Origin: G963676655 sp963678305
Lineage (GTDB): Bacteria > Verrucomicrobiota > Lentisphaeria > Victivallales > Victivallaceae
DNA: 64,000 bases
Assembly: GCA_963678305.2 (NCBI GenBank)
Contig: CAXXVV010000004.1
Location: forward strand, 124,001-188,000
Reading direction: 5' to 3'
Shown in pieces: positions 17,611 to 26,300 of the stretch. The notes beneath the pieces were generated by a model, which worked only from the letters and a program-made list of their open reading frames with translations, did no database searches and was not told the DNA's origin. Made by a program: the position numbers and the translations under genes. Every line of letters starts with the position of its first letter. The stretch's first letter is position 1.

Positions 17611-20600
17611 ATGAAGTGGAAAGAACAATTAAAGCAGTGGACCGTCAACGGAAGCGGGATTAATGATCGCCTCGGCATTACTGCTGAAACGATTTCTCTG
17701 CTGCTGTTGCGCGAGAGCATGCAGCTTGAAACCCCGCTGCTGGCTATCTTCCCGGACAGTTCAGAAGCGGAGCGCTGTGCCGTTGATACCATCGGCTGGA
17801 TTCATTTGCTTGAACTCGACCGGGAAGTAATGAACTTGCCGGAGTCCCTTCGCAGCGGAAACCTTTACATGCCGGGCAATGAAGCATCCAGAGCACGCGT
17901 TTTACATCGATCCCTCCAGGGAGGACCGGTAATCATTACCGTCAGCGCCGCCGCAGCGCTGGCTAAAGTTCCGTCCCCGGAAAAAATCAAATCATCTGAA
18001 ATCCTCCTTGAAACCGGCGACTATCCCGGCTTCAGTAAATTACTGGAACAACTGGTTGAAATGGATTACGATGATGAATTCGAAGTAACCGCGCCTGGCG
18101 AATTCTCCCGGCGCGGCGGCATTATCGATGTCTGGTCACCGGACAGCGACTTCCCGGTCAGGATTGAATTCTGGGATGATCAGATCGACTCCATGCGCCA
18201 GTTCAACCCCGCCGATCAGCGTTCAACCGGAATTGTCAACGAATACCGGTTGATCTGCCGGTCAAGTCTTGATTTTGACGAATCCGGCTGCAGTTTTCTC
18301 GATTGCGCCAACGATATCAATGCCACGATTGCGATCATCGATCCGGTAAAACTTGAACTTCATCTGGATAAATACTCCACCGTGGAAAACCGGGAGCAAC
18401 TTGAGAATTTCTTTGCTGAGAACAACGATAAACTGATTCGCTACTATGAAACACCGCCCAGCCTCAGCTCCGCCGAATCGATGCTGCCGGATTGTTTTCC
18501 CGCAACCGAACACCTCCGCAATAATCTGCCGGACGAAATACTGGAACTTGGCCTTGAAGTATTAAGAAAACTGACTGCCGACCAACTGCGTCAATGGCTC
18601 GATACCGGTTACCGGGCAATTCTGACCGGAAGGGATGAAACCGCTTGCCGCCATATAAAAAACTGGTGCGAAGAACACCAGTTTACGACAGATTCGGTAA
18701 CCATTGACCAGGCCTATCTACCGGGCGGTTTGATTTTTCCATCCTTGAAGATGGTCTTTATGACCGAACGCGAGCTGTTTACCGCCGATGTTTTCAAAAA
18801 GAAACCGGCACTGATTCCCGATACCGCGGACACCGAAGAAACCGCCCAAACCAAAACTCCGGCGGGAACGGACGAAGCAGCCTTCTATGCCGATCTGGAG
18901 GAAGGCGACTATGCGGTCCATATCCTCCACGGCATCGGAATCTATCGCGGCATTCAGGAAATCTCAACCCTGGGCGTGACCCGGGAAGTCATCGTACTTG
19001 AATATCGCGACAACGCACATATTTACGTTCCGGTCTGGCAGGCCGGCGTAATCAACCGGTACGTCGGCTCCCGTAAAGGCAGTATCACCATTGACAAACT
19101 GGGGGGAAGGCGCTGGAAAAACATCAAGGTGGAAGCCGCCAGATCGATCCGGGATTTCGCCCTCGACATGCTGCGGATGCAGGCATTGCGCGATTCCGCC
19201 GACGGCACAAAATTTGCCGAAGACTCACTCCAGCAGCGCTATTTTGAAGATTCTTTCCCTTATGAGGACACGGTCGACCAAACCCGCTGTACCACGGAAA
19301 TAAAACATGATATGACTTCCGATACGCCAATGGACCGGTTGCTTTGCGGCGATGTCGGATTCGGCAAAACCGAAGTAGCCATCCGGGTCGCTTTCAAAGC
19401 GGTATCAGAGGGCAAACAGGTCGCGGTACTGGTCCCGACCACCGTCTTGTGCCAACAGCATTACTATACTTTTATGGAACGTTTCGCGGAATATCCTTAT
19501 GTAATCGATTCCTTGAGCCGCTTCAAAAAACCGTCCGAACAGAAAGAGGTCGTCCGCCGCCTGGCAACCGGCGGTATTGACATCGTCATCGGCACCCATC
19601 GATTGCTGCAGCGGGACATCGAGTTTAACGACCTTGGTTTGATCATCATTGACGAAGAACAGCGTTTCGGAGTGGCCCACAAGGAACGCCTCAAACGTTT
19701 CCGGTCCACGGTCGATATCCTGACCATGACCGCCACCCCGATTCCACGAACCCTCTACATGGCGATGAGCGGTTTGCGCGACCTGTCCACCATCACCGTC
19801 GCTCCGAACTTCCGCCTGCCGGTCAAGACCGTCGTCGCCTACTCCGACGAAGTACTGACCATGAAGGCGATCAGCGACGAAGTCGCGCGCGGCGGCCAGG
19901 TATTCTATCTGCACAACCGGGTCGGCACCATCAATAAAACCGCGTCACGCCTGCGGGCGCTGCTGCCGAATATCTCATTTGAGGTGGGACACGGCCAGAT
20001 GCCGGCCGAAGACCTGGAAGAGATCATGACCCGTTTCCTTACCGGCAAAGTCGATGTGCTGGTCTGCACCACGATCATCGAATCCGGAGTTGATATTCCC
20101 AACGCAAATACAATCATCATCGACCGTGCCGACCGTTTCGGGCTGGCTGAACTCTATCAGTTACGCGGCCGGGTCGGACGCTGGAACCGTCAGGCATTCG
20201 CATATCTCCTGCTGCCGAAAGACAACGTAATGACCTCTGACGCCCATAAACGCATTTCCGCCATCCGGCGCTATACCCATCTCGGAGCCGGCTTTAAACT
20301 GGCCATGCGCGACCTTGAAATTCGCGGCGCGGGAAATCTGATCGGCGCCGAGCAGAGCGGCCATATCAACAATATCGGCTTCGAACTCTATTGCCAACTG
20401 CTGAAAAACACCGTTTCGGAACTACAGGGAAACAAAGATAATTTCCTGCCGGCAGTAGACCTGAATATTGATTTCATCGCCTTCGCCCATGATGCCCCCG
20501 AAGACAAACTGCCGGCCGCCCTGCCCCCGGAATATATCCCCAGCGAAAGACTGCGGCTTGAGGCCTACCGCCGGATGGCGTCATTTACCATGGTGGAGCA

Positions 20601-20865
20601 GCTGGACGATTTTTCGGAAGAACTGGAAGACCGTTACGGAACCCTCCCGGCGCAGGCAAAAACGATCATAAAAGTTATAGCCATCAAAATTTACGCCGCC
20701 CGGAGCGGTTACGAATCGGTCAACGTAGCCAACGGCCAGGTTATCTTCCAAAGCGGCAACGGGTTCTTCCGCGCGTCGGACGGCCGCCCGCCCCGTCTGA
20801 ATTTCAAAAACCCGCTTCCGAAGCGCCTGGATGAACTATTACTGATCGCCTCTCACCTGGAATAA
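17611..20865 (+). CDS. mfd: transcription-repair coupling factor Mfd
   Basis: 1084 aa, near the family norm of about 1100. It releases RNA polymerase stalled at lesions and recruits UvrA. The UvrB-like N-terminal part contains EFSRRGGIIDVWSPDSDFP. The RNA-polymerase-interacting CarD-like domain (about 430-500) reads YAVHILHGIGIYRGIQ and YVPVWQAGVINRYVG. The helicase motor has Walker A GDVGFGKTE (about 578), LVPTTVLCQQH, the DEEQ box in IIIDEEQRFGV (about 680), TATPIPRTL, and motifs V/VI in IESGVDIPNANT and QLRGRVGRWNRQAFAYLL. The TRCF C-terminal domain follows (IPSERLRLEAYRRM, LEDRYGTLP). GGGAT lies before the ATG. Confidence 0.97.
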   Translation: MKWKEQLKQWTVNGSGINDRLGITAETISLLLLRESMQLETPLLAIFPDSSEAERCAVDTIGWIHLLELDREVMNLPESLRSGNLYMPGNEASRARVLHRSLQGGPVIITVSAAAALAKVPSPEKIKSSEILLETGDYPGFSKLLEQLVEMDYDDEFEVTAPGEFSRRGGIIDVWSPDSDFPVRIEFWDDQIDSMRQFNPADQRSTGIVNEYRLICRSSLDFDESGCSFLDCANDINATIAIIDPVKLELHLDKYSTVENREQLENFFAENNDKLIRYYETPPSLSSAESMLPDCFPATEHLRNNLPDEILELGLEVLRKLTADQLRQWLDTGYRAILTGRDETACRHIKNWCEEHQFTTDSVTIDQAYLPGGLIFPSLKMVFMTERELFTADVFKKKPALIPDTADTEETAQTKTPAGTDEAAFYADLEEGDYAVHILHGIGIYRGIQEISTLGVTREVIVLEYRDNAHIYVPVWQAGVINRYVGSRKGSITIDKLGGRRWKNIKVEAARSIRDFALDMLRMQALRDSADGTKFAEDSLQQRYFEDSFPYEDTVDQTRCTTEIKHDMTSDTPMDRLLCGDVGFGKTEVAIRVAFKAVSEGKQVAVLVPTTVLCQQHYYTFMERFAEYPYVIDSLSRFKKPSEQKEVVRRLATGGIDIVIGTHRLLQRDIEFNDLGLIIIDEEQRFGVAHKERLKRFRSTVDILTMTATPIPRTLYMAMSGLRDLSTITVAPNFRLPVKTVVAYSDEVLTMKAISDEVARGGQVFYLHNRVGTINKTASRLRALLPNISFEVGHGQMPAEDLEEIMTRFLTGKVDVLVCTTIIESGVDIPNANTIIIDRADRFGLAELYQLRGRVGRWNRQAFAYLLLPKDNVMTSDAHKRISAIRRYTHLGAGFKLAMRDLEIRGAGNLIGAEQSGHINNIGFELYCQLLKNTVSELQGNKDNFLPAVDLNIDFIAFAHDAPEDKLPAALPPEYIPSERLRLEAYRRMASFTMVEQLDDFSEELEDRYGTLPAQAKTIIKVIAIKIYAARSGYESVNVANGQVIFQSGNGFFRASDGRPPRLNFKNPLPKRLDELLLIASHLE

Positions 20866-20923
20866 CAGGCAAAATCAGAAGACAACAAACAATTAATGAT
20901 AAAAACTTTACAAACAAATAACA

Positions 20924-20938
20924 ATCAAACTGTCTGAT
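20924..20938. repeat. ATCAAACTGTCTGAT motif copy
   Basis: Same 15-base imperfect palindrome as the tandem pair at 13121-13157 (one base changed in the centre). Here it lies 59 bases after the mfd stop, at a convergent gap, which argues against a simple operator role for this copy. Confidence 0.55.
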
Positions 20939-20978
20939 AATTAAAAAAACCGAGAGAGCCAAATTGTATTCCCACCTT

Positions 20979-21157
20979 GGAGCGCCGCAGGCCACTGCGG
21001 CATCTTGTGGAAAACCGGCAAGTCTCAAAAGATTTTTTATTTCAAAATAAACCGCACCTTCAATCAAGGAATAAAATATGCTTTAATAAGCCTGCATGCC
21101 GCAGTGGCCTGCGGCGCTCCGAAAGAATACATTTGCCGCAGTGGCCTGCGGCGCTCC
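20979..21157. repeat. REP-like palindromic units, three copies (one inverted)
   Basis: A 24-base unit is repeated exactly. Its core GCCGCAGTGGCCTGCGGC forms a 7-bp stem (GCCGCAG/CTGCGGC) with a TGGC loop, followed by GCTCC. Copies at 21097-21120 and 21134-21157 are on the plus strand; the copy at 20979-21002 is the reverse complement, giving a head-to-head pair plus one. GC-rich hairpins in convergent gaps are typical of REP/BIME elements mobilised by RAYT transposases, one of which is encoded at 263-1246. I found no further copies by eye in the rest of the window. Confidence 0.75.
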
Positions 21158-21167
21158 AAATACAAAT

Positions 21168-21197
21168 ATACAACAATCAAACTGTCTGATTGTTTTT
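21168..21197 (+). terminator. hairpin with T-tract containing the ATCAAACTGTCTGAT motif
   Basis: AACAATCA and TGATTGTT (8-bp stem) flank the motif copy at 21176-21190 and are followed by TTTTTC on the plus strand, giving a terminator-like shape for rightward transcription from mfd. On the opposite strand it lies 25 bases beyond the pbpC stop and is followed there by a weaker U-rich run, so it might work in both directions. Confidence 0.45.
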
Positions 21198-21214
21198 CAA
21201 TAAAAAAACAGTCT

Positions 21215-23365
21215 TTACCTGACCCGAATTGATACAGTTTGACTCCATGTCCCCTTGCTGTCGGAACAGGTTATTTTATGAGTTCCGGACGACAGACGGC
21301 AACTCAAGGTATTACCGAAAGCCGTCCGGCCAAGATAGCGACTACCGCTGAACCAGAAAATCTCCCCCTTCTCCGGGCCATCGGCCCGGAAGGTGATTTT
21401 ATCCAGATAAACAATCCCGGTTCGTGGTGATATCAGTTGAGGTTGAGGACCAATTCTTTTATCTGTTCCGCATTGACAAGTTACGGCATGGTCAAACCCG
21501 GCCTGAAAATAATCCGTGGTTGTATTCCGGCAGGCGGAGCATGGCATCAGACCGGTCCGGCTACAGACAGGACGCCGGGAAATCTGCGCTGGCAATCGAT
21601 ACCAGTTGTGTTCATTGCCCGCCGCAAGACCGATAAGCGCAGCCGCGGTTGGTGCGGCATTCTTGATCCCGACCAATGACGCATTGCGTCCCGAACCGGC
21701 ACAAGTAAGCATGACCCCGACCGTCCAGTCGGGATTCCAGGCAATAGTCCAGGCGTCCAGCAGATTATTTGAGGTCCCGGTCTTCCAGGCAAAGGTCTGC
21801 GGAGAAGCGCCATTTTCCCACAAACTTATCCCCTGCAGCCGGAAACGGTCCTTAAGTATATCGCAGATCAGAAAAACGGCATCCTTATCCGCGATTCTTT
21901 CCGGGTACTCAGTCGGCGCGTTCTCGACAAAGCGCAACGGCAGCATCGTCCCCAGCCTGGCCAGCGCGGAGTACGCCCGGACCAGCTCAAGCAGGGAAAA
22001 TTCGGCCCCGCCCAGCGCCAGTGCCAACCCGTACCGGCGCTCCGGCGCGGCCGGAACCCGCAGGCCGAAACGTTCCAGACTTTCAGCAAACGAATCGACA
22101 CCAATCTTATCGAGCATCGCGACCGCCGGAACGTTATAGGAAAAAGCCAGAGCTTTACGGATGGAAACCGAGCCGTGCCACTTCCGGCCATAGTTGCGCG
22201 GAGCATAACCGGCAAAAGCGACGGCACGGTCATCCAGGATCGTCGCCGGCGCGGCAAGGCCCCGTTCGAAAGCAGTCAGGTAAATGAAAGGTTTAAGCAA
22301 AGAACCCGGTCCGCGTGGAACAGCAGCGTGGTTGACTTGAGAGGCCACACTTCCGAAGCCGGCAGATCCGACAAAAGCACGCACCGCGTTATCACGGTTG
22401 TTGACGATGACGACCGCGCCGTTAACCCCGCATGGAGCGTCGCTGACCGCTTGTTTGAGCAAATGGGCGGCATGATACTGCAACCCGGCGTCAATGGTTG
22501 AAATTACCTGTTGTCCCGGGTATTTCTTTGCCAGCAGCGCGGAAAAATGCGGCGCGGCAACCGGAAGCCGGTTGCGATGACAGCGGATCGATTCCGACCG
22601 GGCCGAAATCAAGCGGTCATAATCGATATATGAACTCTGGTACATCCGGCTCAGGATAACCTGCCGCCGCCTTTCCGCTTTTTCCGGATAACGATACGGT
22701 AAAAGATTACTCGGGGCCTGCACCAGTCCGGCAAGTAACGCGGCTTCTTCCGGCGTCAAATCTTCCGGCGTCTTGCGAAAATATATCCGGGAAGCGGCTT
22801 CAACCCCGTAAATATTGGAGCCGAACGGCGCGAAATTCAGATACCAGCATAAAATATCCTTTTTACTCATTTTCCGTTCGCATTGCAGAGCCCGGAAGGT
22901 TTCGATCAGCTTGTTCGACCACGAACGGCGGCGATGATCCAACGACATGCGCATCAGCTGCATTGTCAGCGTCGACGCGCCGGATTTGACTCGACCAGAT
23001 GCCAGATTCAAGATTATTGCCCGGAAAATTGCCGGAATATCCACGCCGCAATGGGAATAGAAACGGCGATCTTCAGCGGCAACAATCGCGTTTTTTATGT
23101 TGCCGCATCTGCGGAGGTCATTCCGCCACAATGTCCAACTGTCATCCCGGCTCAAAAACGCCCTCAGCAGTTTACCCTGCCGATCCATGATCACCGTCGA
23201 CGACCGCCGGCGCTTCAACTTCTCAAGGCGGTCCACCGGAAACGGATAAACAGCGTCCAGAATCAGGAAAGCTGTTACCGGCAACAAGACAAATATGATT
23301 GCTGCAAGCGCAGTCCACTTGCAGCTTTTTCTCAGAAGTTCCTTATGCTTGCACCAGAATTTCAT
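21215..23365 (-). CDS. pbpC: penicillin-binding protein 1C
   Basis: About 716 aa bifunctional murein synthase. After one membrane anchor (WTALAAIIFVLLPVTAFLIL) comes the GT51 glycosyltransferase domain (AAEDRRFYSHCGVDIPAIFR, GASTLTMQLMRM, LNFAPFGSNIYGVEAAS). The transpeptidase follows, with SxxK in GPGSLLKPF (about residue 355), SYN in LAFSYNVPAV and KTGTS (about 528). The C-terminal BiPBP_C beta domain (ISPRTGIVYLDKITFRA) is diagnostic for PBP1C. The start at 23365 was chosen because its ATG overlaps the stop of the alpha-2-macroglobulin gene (ATGA), giving translational coupling. The pair repeats the known yfhM-pbpC arrangement. Confidence 0.95.
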   Translation of the reverse strand: MKFWCKHKELLRKSCKWTALAAIIFVLLPVTAFLILDAVYPFPVDRLEKLKRRRSSTVIMDRQGKLLRAFLSRDDSWTLWRNDLRRCGNIKNAIVAAEDRRFYSHCGVDIPAIFRAIILNLASGRVKSGASTLTMQLMRMSLDHRRRSWSNKLIETFRALQCERKMSKKDILCWYLNFAPFGSNIYGVEAASRIYFRKTPEDLTPEEAALLAGLVQAPSNLLPYRYPEKAERRRQVILSRMYQSSYIDYDRLISARSESIRCHRNRLPVAAPHFSALLAKKYPGQQVISTIDAGLQYHAAHLLKQAVSDAPCGVNGAVVIVNNRDNAVRAFVGSAGFGSVASQVNHAAVPRGPGSLLKPFIYLTAFERGLAAPATILDDRAVAFAGYAPRNYGRKWHGSVSIRKALAFSYNVPAVAMLDKIGVDSFAESLERFGLRVPAAPERRYGLALALGGAEFSLLELVRAYSALARLGTMLPLRFVENAPTEYPERIADKDAVFLICDILKDRFRLQGISLWENGASPQTFAWKTGTSNNLLDAWTIAWNPDWTVGVMLTCAGSGRNASLVGIKNAAPTAAALIGLAAGNEHNWYRLPAQISRRPVCSRTGLMPCSACRNTTTDYFQAGFDHAVTCQCGTDKRIGPQPQLISPRTGIVYLDKITFRADGPEKGEIFWFSGSRYLGRTAFGNTLSCRLSSGTHKITCSDSKGTWSQTVSIRVR

Positions 23366-26300
23366 TTTACGATAATCCGCCCCGAGGATGAACAAGAATA
23401 AATATCCGGATCGTACATACAGGTTCCCGAAATAGCCGGCAGTTTGAAGCGCCCCCTATAGGCGGCGCGAACCGCATAGTAAAACGTTCGTACCGGTTTT
23501 ACAATAGAATACTGGCTGTCGCAGAAAATCAGATAACGGTCGAAACGCGGCTCAATACGGACCGGCTTGAGCGTGTTCTTGAATATCCCGGCGGCAGTGT
23601 TGTCGCGAGTCGCCAGATTGGCGTTTTCTACCGTAAAACATCCCGGCAACAGATCGTTAATCACCAGATTATCAAGCTGTCCCCGGCATGATAAAGTTAT
23701 TTTAACCACATACAGTTCGCCAACGCGGATATCTTGAAGGTCAGCTTTCGAGCCATCCGTTTTCAGAATCATGCGGCGAACAACAATACCGCGATCTTTT
23801 TCAACCGGCGCCTCCGCAGGGATTCCGGCCACGGCCAACCGATAATAAATCCGCCCCCTGCCCCGGCTCCTCAGCTCCAGAGACGCTCCGGCATCAGCTT
23901 TAACCGGCAGTGTAACAAAGTTCTTAGCATCGGCACTGCTGAAAGAAGCAAGCACTTTACCACTCTGCCATATTTCTGCTTTAAAGTCGACCGGCGCGGA
24001 CGCAATCGTTTTGTTGTACAAGGCCAGCGCCCGAAGCACCCAGGCGGCATCCTGGGTAGTATACCGCCTTCCCCGGCAGTATTTTGACAGACGTTTGACC
24101 AGCTCAACAATTTCCGGCGAATCAGGTTTCATTTTCAGCAAAACCATCAATGCCACCGCGTCATCACGGATCGAACTGGACAGAGAGCCTCCAGTGATAA
24201 ACCGGGCGGCTCGCGTCGGTTTGATATGCGCGTCCACCACCTTCAACGCCGCTTTTCTAAGTCCGACATTCAGCAGCGCCATTGCATACAGGCCTGATAC
24301 GGTATTATTATCCACCGATGCGGGGCTACCCGGCATTTCTGATTTTTTCAGCTTTCCAGCCCGGGACAGTACGTACAGGGCATAAGCCGATAATTCCGAA
24401 TCAAGGTGTCCGCGCATACCGCGCAGATATTCGCCCATTCTCTCTATCGCATTGCCGGGGACCTGACAACCGTATTTTTTAGCTTCCAGCAGAAAATCGG
24501 CAGCGTATATACTACCCCATTCCCAATCATCCCGGCCGCGCGGCCACATCGCGAAGCCGCCATTATAAAGCTGCATCGACAATATCCGGTCAACTCCGGC
24601 CTGCAAATATGTTTTGATCCTGGCTGAATTTCTCACCTGCGGAGACATCTTTTGATATAATTCCGGAGCCTGCAATACACAGAATGCCGCGGAGGTCGTC
24701 TGTTCCAGGCAGCCGTAAGGATACCTGACCAGGTAATCAAGGCAGTCCCCAAGTTCAAGTCCCGGGACAGACGACACAGTTAAAGTTCCCTGAGCTGAAT
24801 TCTTCAACCATTTCCCGGGAATCGAAATTGACCGTACTCCCGCCTCTGCCGGAAACACTCCGCTGACGGACTCAACCCGCGGCGGATGCGCCGACCGTAC
24901 CAGCACCGGAATTTCCCGCTGCCACGAACTGCCGCCGTTCAGCAACGCCGCGCGAAGATCAAACCGCAGTCTGCCGGGATATGACGGCGCGACAAGTCGC
25001 TGATAAACCGTTTGAGATTCTCCTTGCGCCAAAGCCATAGAATATTTATCATCAGCAATCCGTAGATTAACATCGGCCTTTCTGCCGGTATTGTTGAAGA
25101 TAGTGACCGGCGCGGCCGCCTGGTCTCCCGGCGCCAGAAAGGCCGGAAAATTAGTCAGCGTGGTCAGCGGATCGGCAACTTTGACATACGCCGTACCCGA
25201 TCCGAAACACGGTCCGGCAAACGCCACCGCCATAATCCGCAATTGACCGGTAAACCGGGGCTGCTTGACTTTAATTAGCGCCACTCCATCGGCTCCGGTT
25301 TTTATATTTGAACGCCATATCTGGGCAACTTTTCGCTCATCAGGACGGGCAATACGCAGCATCCGGCCTAAAACCCCGCCGCCGCCGTAAAGAATATTAT
25401 CCTGATTTACCTGAGCAGCGGTAAGATCTTCCATCAGCCCAAGATAAACGCTGAAAGTATCAACGTTCAACCGGCGTTTGGCGTAAAAATAATCAAGTGG
25501 CGACGGTGTTTTATATGCAGTCAAACGGCAGACGCCCTCGTCTACCATGGCCAGCGTCAACGATGCCGCACGGGGTTTGCCGTCAATATCGGCAACCGAT
25601 ATTTTCACTTCAGCTTCGGCCCCCGGCAATGATTTTTCCGGTGCTTCAATCTGCACATTCAGAGTCCGGGAATCATGATTCAACCGGACCGGAGTGTAAC
25701 CGCAGGCAAAATCCCATGGAAAGTCGCTCTTCAAACGGGAATCACGGGAAACCGCGGCGAAAACATTGAAGCTGTACGGATAATCCGTCTTGACCGGGAT
25801 ACTCAGGTTAACCGTCGGCTTGTCCGCGAAAAACGGATAGAAGTCCAGAACGGAATTACTTTCCACAGTCACATAGCCATGTCCCATAACCGGCGTCTGC
25901 AACTGCAATTGCATCGTATCGCCATGCTTGTATCCGGTTTTATCAAACTTGATCGCGATGCGCTGCAGATTGTTATTCTCTCCCGCCTGACCATTATAAA
26001 GATAATCATAATAACTGCGGTAACAGTTGAGTTCCACATCCGCATTGTGCCCCGAAGCCGGGTCATGGACGGTAAAAACGAACTTCCCCTGCTGCCTGGG
26101 TCGGAAAAAGAACTCCCCGCATCCGGCCGCCAGTGTGCGGTTGTCCACCGTGGTAATCTCCTCGATCCTCCGGTAATTAACCATTCCATTTTTAAGTTGT
26201 CGCTCCCAGCGGTAATTAATTCTTTTCACGGTAAGTTGAAGCGGTGACTCAAGGCGCTGCCTGGTACGTGCGTCCAGCAACACACAACCAAATTGCAACG

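Larger units (their letters stand above)
20866..21214. other. convergent intergenic gap carrying repeats
   Basis: About 350 bases between the convergent mfd and pbpC genes. It contains three copies of a REP-like hairpin unit (20979-21002, 21097-21120, 21134-21157) and two copies of the ATCAAACYGTCTGAT motif (20924-20938, 21176-21190). No coding frame is supported. Confidence 0.8.
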
